Below are positions 35,809-43,287 of a stretch of 64,000 bases of DNA, in pieces. Origin of the DNA: Collimonas sp. OK242 (GTDB lineage: Bacteria; Pseudomonadota; Gammaproteobacteria; Burkholderiales; Burkholderiaceae_D); assembly GCF_900107095.1 (NCBI RefSeq), contig NZ_FNOR01000014.1, positions 103,814-167,813 of the forward strand, in the 5' to 3' direction. Each line of letters opens with the position of its first letter. Position 1 is the first letter of the stretch. The notes beneath the pieces are model-generated. The model was not told where the DNA came from and did not search any database. It was given only the letters and a program-made list of their open reading frames with translations. The translations under genes were made by a program, and so were the position numbers.

Positions 35809-36216
35809 CAACTTGGCACGAAACAGAATATCTCTAAGAATGTGATCGTCATCGAAAACGATTTTTAATGCGTGGCCAAGCACCGTCAGACTCGTTTTTC
35901 TTCCAGAAATTGAAAGCAGGCTGGCGTCGGAATCGAAGGTGAATTCATTGGCCAATTGAGGGAATTGTTCCGCGATGACTGCTTGCGCAACAGAGTTCCA
36001 GTCGCGGCCGTTGCCAGTCCAGCCTTCCTCCGCCCGTTCCTTGAATATGTGTATTTTCTCCTCGAAATTCGAATCGAATAAAACCAGTTCTTTGCAGTTG
36101 CTGTCAATGAAAATGAACGGCGCAAACGTTGTATCGTCAACTGACTCAGTTTTTCCTTGCGGCATGCCAGCTCTCGATGAACCCGGGACCATGCATACTG
36201 TTGGGTCGACCTTCAT
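35800..36216 (-). CDS. hypothetical protein, possible Imm51-type immunity protein
   Basis: The 138-residue cytosolic protein has the pattern KERAEEGWTGNGRDWNSVA followed by an acidic alpha/beta C-terminal half (FTFDSDASLLSISG). This resembles the WxGNGxDW block of the Imm51 family of contact-dependent toxin immunity proteins, which is my main ground for the call. No toxin gene is adjacent, so it would be an orphan immunity gene. A GAGAGAGAGG site precedes the ATG. If the match is wrong it remains a hypothetical protein. Confidence 0.55.
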   Translation of the reverse strand: MKVDPTVCMVPGSSRAGMPQGKTESVDDTTFAPFIFIDSNCKELVLFDSNFEEKIHIFKERAEEGWTGNGRDWNSVAQAVIAEQFPQLANEFTFDSDASLLSISGRKTSLTVLGHALKIVFDDDHILRDILFRAKLPA

Positions 36217-36502
36217 TGAATGCCTCTCTCTCTTTCAATGTGGCTGAACACAGAACCTCGCTAATACGTCGCTATATTATTTATACAGACGCATTGCCAA
36301 GTTATTAAATACTAGTTAATTTGACAGCAAAATACATTAACAAGATTCAATTTTGACAAATATATTTCGATCCCACATGGCGTCACGGCGCAATCAATCC
36401 AGATGGACGGATTGGGTGTGTCAGCTTGCCTGATGCGGGTATTCTTTCGATTTCAACCCTTTACCGCCGGCGGCATAAAGAGTGAGAACAGGACGAAGGA
36501 TA

Positions 36503-36690
36503 TGTTCAGCGCCAAACTGCAGCGCGTCTAATTCCCGACAACATCGATCGCCTCGCTGCACTGCGTTCTGGAAAACAGCGGGGTTTCCGAGATTGCCGGG
36601 ATTGGCAACGAAGGGATATTTGCCCAGAGCCGCTTCGCGGGCAGGACAGACGGATTTCCACCGCCGAATAAAGCGGAGAAATTTTTAGTG
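36503..36690 (+). pseudogene. remnant of a Crp/Fnr-family regulator
   Basis: In one plus-strand frame the sequence reads LQRV, an in-frame TAA, then FPTTSIASLHCVLENSG and VSEIAGIGNEGI. This is the beta-roll block of Burkholderiales Crp/Fnr regulators (LQHVYFPTTSIVSLL and AEIAGVGNEGI), with the tyrosine codon turned into a stop. The upstream and downstream parts of the gene, including the helix-turn-helix, are gone. It is a short inactive fragment. Confidence 0.6.
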
Positions 36691-36706
36691 GCGAATACAT
36701 AGCACT

Positions 36707-36736
36707 GCCGTGAGTGACATCGCTGCCACTCACGGC
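36707..36736. repeat. perfect 10-bp inverted repeat
   Basis: GCCGTGAGTG (36707-36716) is the exact inverse of CACTCACGGC (36727-36736), with a 10-base loop. It lies about 120 bases past the stop of the minus-strand DUF2334 gene, so it could terminate that transcript, but no T-run follows on either strand. The rest of the 36217-36853 spacer holds only the regulator remnant. Confidence 0.6.
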
Positions 36737-36853
36737 GCATGCGTTTTACATCCTCGGCAGCCGGCGCAGCGCCCCCGAGTGTATCAAGTGCTTTTGCTTG
36801 CGAAATTTCTCCTATCCTGTAGACCAGTTCCGGACGCAAATCGGCAGCACTGC

Positions 36854-38503
36854 CTATGGAAGTGTGCTGGGATCAGCCCAGGTGTACCCCAATCCCGTAA
36901 TACCTTGAACTATGCTTTTGAAATCGCTGAACCCGGTAGTAACCAGCGGCGCCAGCGACGACTCCAGCCAGAATGGATGAAAGAAGAAAGACGCGAACCC
37001 GTCCCTTACCACCAAGGCATATTGGGCATTCAGATAAAGATCTTTCCAAGTGTAGACCACGTTTGAAAACGGATCGATAGAGCTGATGTCGTATTCAATG
37101 TTCCCCAGATTTTCCGGCAGAACCCGCTGGCCGTAGTAATCTTGCTTGATGATGTAGGGGAAAAACTGTCCGACTTCAAAATCCTTGCCCTGGGCCAGGG
37201 TGAAGTTAGGCGTGTCAGAGGTGTAATACACGGCGCGCTGATAGGTTGTTTTGAATACCTGCGGCACAGCCTTCATGGCCAGCGGTGATGCCTGATAATG
37301 CGGGGTCTCCCAGGCAAATGGAATGTAACCGTTAAGCAGGAGTTCTGTCTTTCCCGCCTGGAGACGTCCCAATGCCCAAGCGGTCGAATCTTCGGCCACC
37401 GGGGTATTCGCCACGGCATTCCAGAGTTCAAAATCATCGGCGCTGACCGCTGTATTCTTATTCCGCATCGAGTCGTATTGATGGGTATACCCATGCATCA
37501 GAACTTTCCCGCCTCGCGCCAGCGCGTAATTCAACGACCTCTTGAGCGTCCCGGCCTGCGACAGCGGCACTTCTTCCGCAACCCCGCCGTTGTACACGCC
37601 TAGCGGGTCCATATAATGCGGGATGGTCGCGACCGAAAATGGAATGTGCTTGCTCACCATATAGTCCGACAGCGTTTTCATTGTCCCGTAATCCACCAAT
37701 GCATCGACATCCTCCAGTCGTACCAGAGCTTTATGGCTTACCGGCTGATTGTCGGCGAATATGTCGTGCAATATATCGCACAGGACCAGATAGCGGTCGC
37801 GTGGGCCGATGTATGACAATGGCAGGTCAGCGAAATACCAGAAATTGCCGGAGCGGACAATATACGGCACCTGTGCGGAAGTGGCGCTGTTCTTAATATT
37901 GACCACTGCCTGCGCCAAGGCGGTATTGATGATTTGGGTGACCCCGACATCGGGATCGGCGTTCACGGTACCGCTTGTGGCATCGTAGGCGTAGTACTTG
38001 ACCATCGACATGCCCTTATACAGCACGGTATCGAAGAAACCAGGCGCCGGACTGGTCGACGTGGGCGTCGCGTTCAATCCTTGCAAGCCGCTAAAACTGA
38101 ATCCGTAATGCGTATTGAAATTGTATGCCGCGTTCCATGCGAACTGCCATATGTTGTATTTGAACCAGACGATGGTTTTCTGCGTGGCGGAAACATCGTT
38201 GAGAAATGCAGCCGGGATCGGATTGTTATAGTACGAACCCAAATAGAAGGTGGTCTGATATGACTCAAGTTCGCCGGCGGTATAGTTTTGTATCGGCACC
38301 AGATCAACGGTGCTATTGAAGTGTCCGATGAGATTGCGCAGCATGATGGCATAAGCGAATCCCAGCTTCTGATACTGATCAGGGGAAGGGGCGTCATATA
38401 CAATCAATACTTTTATCGGTGTAACTACCTGCGCACTTGCCGGCGACGGATTAAGCAAAAACAGCTCGGCAATCAATATAAGAATGGCTGTAATCTTTTT
38501 CAT
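36854..38503 (-). CDS. DUF2334 polysaccharide deacetylase-like exported protein
   Basis: The 549-residue protein has a signal peptide (ILILIAELFLLNPSPASA) and a DUF2334 domain in the second half. Features of the carbohydrate esterase 4-like barrel can be seen: VRLEDVDALVD at about 263, with the paired acids, HGYTHQYD at about 338 and FFFHPFW at about 506. The first half (VLIVYDAPSPDQYQKLGFAY) is a flavodoxin-like segment of a kind often fused to it. Deacetylation of an N-acetylated polysaccharide in the periplasm is the likely activity. It is preceded by a small secreted protein in a four-base overlap and faces the wecB-nfrB operon, so that glycan may be its substrate. Confidence 0.83.
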   Translation of the reverse strand: MKKITAILILIAELFLLNPSPASAQVVTPIKVLIVYDAPSPDQYQKLGFAYAIMLRNLIGHFNSTVDLVPIQNYTAGELESYQTTFYLGSYYNNPIPAAFLNDVSATQKTIVWFKYNIWQFAWNAAYNFNTHYGFSFSGLQGLNATPTSTSPAPGFFDTVLYKGMSMVKYYAYDATSGTVNADPDVGVTQIINTALAQAVVNIKNSATSAQVPYIVRSGNFWYFADLPLSYIGPRDRYLVLCDILHDIFADNQPVSHKALVRLEDVDALVDYGTMKTLSDYMVSKHIPFSVATIPHYMDPLGVYNGGVAEEVPLSQAGTLKRSLNYALARGGKVLMHGYTHQYDSMRNKNTAVSADDFELWNAVANTPVAEDSTAWALGRLQAGKTELLLNGYIPFAWETPHYQASPLAMKAVPQVFKTTYQRAVYYTSDTPNFTLAQGKDFEVGQFFPYIIKQDYYGQRVLPENLGNIEYDISSIDPFSNVVYTWKDLYLNAQYALVVRDGFASFFFHPFWLESSLAPLVTTGFSDFKSIVQGITGLGYTWADPSTLP

Positions 38504-38760
38504 GATTGACCACCTGCTTTTCCGCTTGATTGAGACTGTTGAACATCGCTGGATTTATTCTTCTTGATGTCGCCTTTGTGATGATGACCGTGTTGTATGT
38601 CTTTGTCTGGCACCTCGCCCGGCACAATCACCGTGTTGATGACCGGCTTCGGAGGGGGCGTAATTTGGACATCGCTTGCAGCAGCGGATGCAGTAAAAGC
38701 GATCGCCGTTCCCATGCAAGCTATAAGCATGCACGACAGCATTTTTCTCCTGGACTTCAT
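38500..38760 (-). CDS. small secreted His/Lys-rich protein
   Basis: The 86-residue product has a signal peptide (MLIACMGTAIAFTASAAAS) and a mature part of about 55 residues that is Pro-, Lys- and His-rich (HGHHHKGDIKKNKSS) and ends in a Gln/Ser-rich tail. It overlaps the DUF2334 gene start by four bases (ATGA), so the two are co-translated. The His cluster may bind a metal that the deacetylase-like enzyme needs; this is inference. A GGGAGGAAG site precedes the ATG. Confidence 0.7.
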   Translation of the reverse strand: MKSRRKMLSCMLIACMGTAIAFTASAAASDVQITPPPKPVINTVIVPGEVPDKDIQHGHHHKGDIKKNKSSDVQQSQSSGKAGGQS

Positions 38761-39034
38761 GACTTCCTCCCTTGAGGATGAGTAGGTTAACGCCAGGCCG
38801 CTCCCGCAAATCGGACTGGAATATTGCAGCCTGAAACTAACTATACGAACTATGTACGCGGGATATAAGCGAGAAGAGAAAAGGACGGGGAGTGGCTTTC
38901 AACCGGCCGGCATGCGCGGGTTTTCTTGACGACAGTCATGATCCGTCTCCCTAAAATGCAGGCGCGGGCTGACACAGAAAACGCGCCGATTATTTCCTGT
39001 GAACATGTCAGCTTTCAACTCCCAACTTGTTATC

Positions 39035-39063
39035 TTAAAGTATAGACGGAAGTTCTACTTTAA
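39035..39063. promoter_or_regulatory. 8-bp inverted repeat, operator-like
   Basis: TTAAAGTA (39035-39042) and TACTTTAA (39056-39063) form a perfect dyad with a 13-base spacer, in AT-rich sequence about 300 bases upstream of the minus-strand start at 38760. The geometry suits a dimeric DNA-binding protein. No binding factor is known. Confidence 0.35.
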
Positions 39064-39437
39064 CTAGGACTGCGTGCGTCATCAGTGCAAAAAATCGCCG
39101 TCGGCATTACCATTTTCCACCACGCAATAAACATATTTTTATTCAAGAAAATCGCCGCAAAAAAAACTGCCGTCAACATTATTTTCCATTGCGTGTTTGA
39201 ATCATGCCGCGTTGCCCTCAGGTATTCCAGCTGGAATGCGGGCTCGCACGGTGACGTCCGATTTGCTTTTATTCTGTGCGGCGATGCTACGCGAAGCATT
39301 GGATTTCGACATTCCCTGATCCTATGAAATTCGGAGCATGCTAGTCGCGGCCACAATGCCGGTGCATCCGGGCTTAGCAAGTCGATGAAGAGCGAGCTGG
39401 TTTGTTGTCGCATCAAAATATAATGCCAACTAGAAAA

Positions 39438-39479
39438 TGCATTACGCCATTTTGAACAGGGTGGAAAATGCGTAATGCA
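39438..39479. promoter_or_regulatory. 10-bp inverted repeat upstream of wecB
   Basis: TGCATTACGC (39438-39447) and GCGTAATGCA (39470-39479) are exact inverses with a 22-base spacer. It lies about 430 bases before wecB. It could be an operator or an RNA stem of a leader. Confidence 0.4.
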
Positions 39480-39909
39480 ATATTTCCCGTTTAAGGCTTG
39501 CAGGCGCCGGTTGTGAAGCCGGCTTCCGGTCTTGCCAGCCGTCGTGCCGGAACAGCAAACCGGGCTGCCCTCCCCCGTTCAAATCACGACCGGCACGGAC
39601 GGCTTTCATATTACTTTTAAGCTTGATCGTGATTTCTGTTCCGCCGCTCCCCGTGCACCGAGAACCAATAGGAGGTTCGCGCTTATGCCCACACTGGCTG
39701 CGGGCGCCCCGGTCGGTAACATCATGCCAATTGTCCAGGTGTTTCCTTATTTAGTTAAAGTGAGTGATTTTTAAAAAAATCTCTTGTTATAGGCAAGAAA
39801 TAAATGCATTCTATGCATTAATATCCGTTTCGTTACAAATAGTCACAATCACTTACGCGGCAAGGACAGCAATGCGTCTCTGAATTTATGCTATAGGGAG
39901 TAACGGGCT

Positions 39910-41100
39910 ATGAAAATCCTCTCCATATTCGGCACTCGCCCAGAAGCCATCAAAATGGCGCCGGTAGTCAAGAATCTCGCTTTGGAAACAGAAATCGAGT
40001 CCCTTGTCTGCACCACCGGGCAACACCGCAGCATGCTGCGCCAGGTATTGGACATTTTCGAACTGGAAACGGATTTCGATCTGGACCTGATGGCGCCGAA
40101 CCAGACGCTGAATGGCCTGAGTTCCCGCATTTTCGCGGCGCTAGATCCCCTGCTGGAACAGGTAAAGCCGGATCGCGTGCTGGTCCATGGAGATACGACG
40201 ACTGCAATGGCGAGCGCCGTCGCCGCGTTCCATCGCGGGATTCCGGTGGCGCATGTCGAGGCTGGATTGCGTACCGGCAATTTGAAACAACCCTGGCCGG
40301 AAGAGATGAATCGCAGGATGGTCGACATCGTCAGCGACTTGCTGTTTGCGCCCACTGAAGGATCGAAACAAAACCTGTGCAAGGAAAATCTGGCAGGGAA
40401 GATCTACGTCACCGGGAATACAGTGATCGATGCCTTGATGGCTTCCAGTTCGCGGATTTCGCTTGACGAAGAATTACGCAGCAAGCTCGATGCACAATTC
40501 CCCTTCCTTCAATCGGGCCGCAAGATGCTGTTGGTTACCGGACACCGCAGGGAAAATTTCGGACCCGGCTTCCAGAATATCTGTACCGCGCTGGCCGAGC
40601 TGTCTGCGCGCGCCGACATCGACATCGTCTACCCGGTGCATCTCAATCCCAATGTACAGCAACCGGTATCGGCGGCCCTGTCTCACCTGCCCAACGTGCA
40701 TCTGATTGCTCCGCTGGATTACCTCTCGTTCGTGCGCTTGATGCAGCGCGCACATGTCATTCTCACCGACTCCGGCGGAGTGCAGGAAGAGGCGCCGTCG
40801 CTGGGCAAGCCGGTGCTGGTGATGCGCGACGTCACCGAAAGGCCGGAGGCGGTTCTCGCCGGCACGGTCGAACTGGTAGGTACCGAGGTAGAGCGCATCG
40901 TGGCGGCGGTCCACAAACTGTATGACGACGATCTCGCATGGAGGGCGATTAGCCAGCGCCACAATCCCTACGGGGACGGTTACGCGTCGCAGCGTATCGT
41001 GGCAGCCCTGCTCAATCGGACCGTGGCGGAATTCGCCGCGGAGCCGGAAGCGCCGCCTCAGGTCGCAATCGATGGACAGGAGGATTTCGTGCTGATCTAG
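39910..41100 (+). CDS. wecB: UDP-N-acetylglucosamine 2-epimerase (non-hydrolysing)
   Basis: The 396-residue cytosolic enzyme has all main blocks of the family: FGTRPEAIKMAPV, VHGDTTTAMASA, VAHVEAGLRTG, WPEEMNRRMVD, VTGHRRENFG, YPVHLNPNV and LTDSGGVQEEAPSLGKPV with VMRDVTERPE. It interconverts UDP-GlcNAc and UDP-ManNAc. In E. coli the N4 glycan receptor pathway borrows WecB from the enterobacterial common antigen cluster; here the gene heads the nfrB-nfrA operon, 63 bases before nfrB, so it appears to supply UDP-ManNAc to NfrB directly. A GGGAG site precedes ATG 39910. Confidence 0.95.
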   Translation: MKILSIFGTRPEAIKMAPVVKNLALETEIESLVCTTGQHRSMLRQVLDIFELETDFDLDLMAPNQTLNGLSSRIFAALDPLLEQVKPDRVLVHGDTTTAMASAVAAFHRGIPVAHVEAGLRTGNLKQPWPEEMNRRMVDIVSDLLFAPTEGSKQNLCKENLAGKIYVTGNTVIDALMASSSRISLDEELRSKLDAQFPFLQSGRKMLLVTGHRRENFGPGFQNICTALAELSARADIDIVYPVHLNPNVQQPVSAALSHLPNVHLIAPLDYLSFVRLMQRAHVILTDSGGVQEEAPSLGKPVLVMRDVTERPEAVLAGTVELVGTEVERIVAAVHKLYDDDLAWRAISQRHNPYGDGYASQRIVAALLNRTVAEFAAEPEAPPQVAIDGQEDFVLI

Positions 41101-41163
41101 CCTCCCATGTCATGAACATTCCTTCCGTTGCAAAGTCTCCTTACATTGATTTTTCAGGGCACC

Positions 41164-43287
41164 ATGACAACCTACTGGCAACATTTCCTTGCTGATTACT
41201 ATACGCTGCTGGAACTTACCACCTGCGTAGTCGCGGTATTGTTTCTGGTGTCAGCGGCTGACGATCTGTTTGTCGACGCCTGGTACTGGATCCGCCAGTC
41301 TTACCGCCTGCTGACCAGAACCCGCACCTATCGGCCGGTCACGGAGCGGCAACTGGAGGAACACGCCGAGCAGCCGCTGGCGATCATGGTGCCGGCGTGG
41401 CTAGAGTACGATGTGATCGCCCAAATGATCGAAAACATGGTGACGGTTCTCAACTACCGCAACTATGTGATTTTCGTCGGAACCTATGTCAACGATGCGC
41501 GCACCATAGCAGAAGTCGAGCGGATGCGCCGCCGCTATAAGCAATTGCATCGGGTCGAAGTGCCCCATGCGGGCCCGACCTGCAAGGCGGATTGCCTGAA
41601 CTGGATCATCAAGGCGATTTTCCTGCACGAGAAGAAGAACGGTTATCAGTTTGCCGGTGTCATTCTTCACGACAGCGAAGATGTGCTGCATTCTCTTGAA
41701 CTCAAATTCTTCAATTATCTGCTGCCGCGCAAGGACATGATCCAGCTGCCCGTGATGTCGCTCGAACGCAAATGGTCCGAGTTGGTGGCGGGAACCTATA
41801 TGGATGAGTTCGCGGAGTCCCATGCCAAGGACATCGTTGTCAGGGAAAGCATCAGCGGCATGGTGCCTTCGGCCGGCGTCGGCACCTGTTTTTCGCGGCG
41901 CGCCCTGCAGGCCTTGGCCAGCGACAATCAAAACCAGCCTTTCAACACCGACACGCTGACGGAAGACTATGACATTGGCGCGCGTCTGGCGAGCATAGGG
42001 ATGACATCCATATTTGCGCGTTTTCCCGTGCACTTTTCGGTCAGTCGCAAAACCTGGTTCGGTTTCGGAAAAGAGCGCCAGGTCACGCTCAAGATGCCGC
42101 TATGCGTACGCGAGTATTTTCCCGACCAATTCAGGACGGCCTACCGGCAAAAAACCCGATGGGTATTAGGCATCAGCCTGCAAGGATGGGCGCAGATCGG
42201 CTGGCGCGGCTCGTTTGCCAACAAATACCTGCTGTTTCGGGACCGCAAAGGCATCGTCACGGCCCTCGTCAGCGTGCCCGCCTATCTGCTGCTGCTGCAG
42301 TTCCTGGGGTTCTGGATCGCAGGCTATTTCGGATTCTGGAAGCCCGCCTCCGAGTCGCTGCTGGAATCGCAGAAATGGATCCATTATGTGCTCTACGCCA
42401 ACCTGATCGCACTGGCGTTGCGCGCCTCGCAACGCGCCTATTTTGTCGGCCGCATGTACGGACCCGTACACGGATTGCTTTCCGCGCCGCGCATGGTGGT
42501 TGCCAATTTCATTAACTTCATGGCGGTGGCTCGGGCCTGGAAGTTGTTCCTGGAGCACCTGATGTTTGGGAAACGTCTGGCATGGGACAAAACCATGCAC
42601 GATTTCCCCTCCGACGACCAGCTCATGCGCACGCGCCGGCGCCTCGGCGAACTGCTGGTGTCCTGGCAAGCGATCACCGAGGACGACATGAAAAAGGGCT
42701 TGCAGGAACACTCGGAGATGCACCTCCCGCTTGGGCACATACTGGTGTCCCGCGGCTATATCGACGAAGAAACCCTGGCAGAAGCAATCGCCTTCCAGTC
42801 CGATCTGTCACGCGCCGAAATCAGGATCGCCTCCTCCTTGCCCGCAGCAGTATCGCTTGACATGTGCGTAAGATTGGGCGCGATGCCGATCGGGCAGGAC
42901 GCCGACGGCAGGCCGATTATCGCAGTCGGCAAGCCGCTTGCCGACGATGCGCTCAGGGAGCTTGCGTCAGCCTTTGGCGCACAGCCCGTGCAACATATCG
43001 CGCGGGACAGCGAGATACTCTCTGGATTACGCCTGGCCACGGCCGAAATGAATGCAAAAATCATCAAAATGGAAAGGAAAGGTATGTCGCTCCTTGGCGA
43101 ATTGCTGGTCCAGAATGGAAAAATCACGCGGGAAACGCTGGAACAGGCGATGCAACACTATGTCTCCCAGCAACATGGACGCATCGGCGACTATCTCGTC
43201 AGTCGCGGGCTGGTGTCGCGCGAGGTCATCGAGGAAACGGTTCAGCAGCAAATGGCTCTGCTCAGATTGGCATTGGGAGTGGCATGA
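41164..43287 (+). CDS. nfrB: NfrB-like c-di-GMP-responsive glycosyltransferase
   Basis: The 707-residue inner-membrane protein starts at ATG 41164 (AGGG before it) rather than the upstream TTG. After a first membrane helix it has a GT2 domain (about 70-350) with VPAWLEYDVIAQM, GPTCKADCLNW, the metal motif HDSEDVLH (about 168), TEDYDIGARL (about 266) and QKTRWVLGIS (about 328), then three further membrane helices. The cytosolic tail from about 490 is MshEN-like: RLGELLVSWQAITEDDM, LPLGHILVSRG and, near 640, a second copy SLLGELLVQNGKITRETL with GRIGDYLVSRG. In E. coli NfrB polymerises ManNAc from UDP-ManNAc when c-di-GMP binds this domain. Stop overlaps nfrA start. Confidence 0.9.
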   Translation: MTTYWQHFLADYYTLLELTTCVVAVLFLVSAADDLFVDAWYWIRQSYRLLTRTRTYRPVTERQLEEHAEQPLAIMVPAWLEYDVIAQMIENMVTVLNYRNYVIFVGTYVNDARTIAEVERMRRRYKQLHRVEVPHAGPTCKADCLNWIIKAIFLHEKKNGYQFAGVILHDSEDVLHSLELKFFNYLLPRKDMIQLPVMSLERKWSELVAGTYMDEFAESHAKDIVVRESISGMVPSAGVGTCFSRRALQALASDNQNQPFNTDTLTEDYDIGARLASIGMTSIFARFPVHFSVSRKTWFGFGKERQVTLKMPLCVREYFPDQFRTAYRQKTRWVLGISLQGWAQIGWRGSFANKYLLFRDRKGIVTALVSVPAYLLLLQFLGFWIAGYFGFWKPASESLLESQKWIHYVLYANLIALALRASQRAYFVGRMYGPVHGLLSAPRMVVANFINFMAVARAWKLFLEHLMFGKRLAWDKTMHDFPSDDQLMRTRRRLGELLVSWQAITEDDMKKGLQEHSEMHLPLGHILVSRGYIDEETLAEAIAFQSDLSRAEIRIASSLPAAVSLDMCVRLGAMPIGQDADGRPIIAVGKPLADDALRELASAFGAQPVQHIARDSEILSGLRLATAEMNAKIIKMERKGMSLLGELLVQNGKITRETLEQAMQHYVSQQHGRIGDYLVSRGLVSREVIEETVQQQMALLRLALGVA

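Larger units (their letters stand above)
38761..39909. other. 1.15-kb intergenic region between divergent polysaccharide genes
   Basis: No convincing gene is present; short frames at 39085-39774 have no ribosome sites. The region must hold the promoters of both the deacetylase pair (minus) and wecB-nfrBA (plus). It carries two perfect inverted repeats, listed separately, and an AT-rich stretch just upstream of wecB (39775-39860) with the paired ATGCAT-TCT-ATGCAT element near 39800. Confidence 0.55.

Noticed and set aside
39532..39774. 80-residue plus-strand frame upstream of wecB
   Set aside because: No ribosome site, odd composition, and it lies in the promoter region.
42864..43283. Long plus-strand frame that would extend NfrA at its N-terminus to 881 residues
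   Set aside because: It lies within the coding part of nfrB in another frame and lacks a signal peptide; the ATG at 43284 has a ribosome site and leader peptide.
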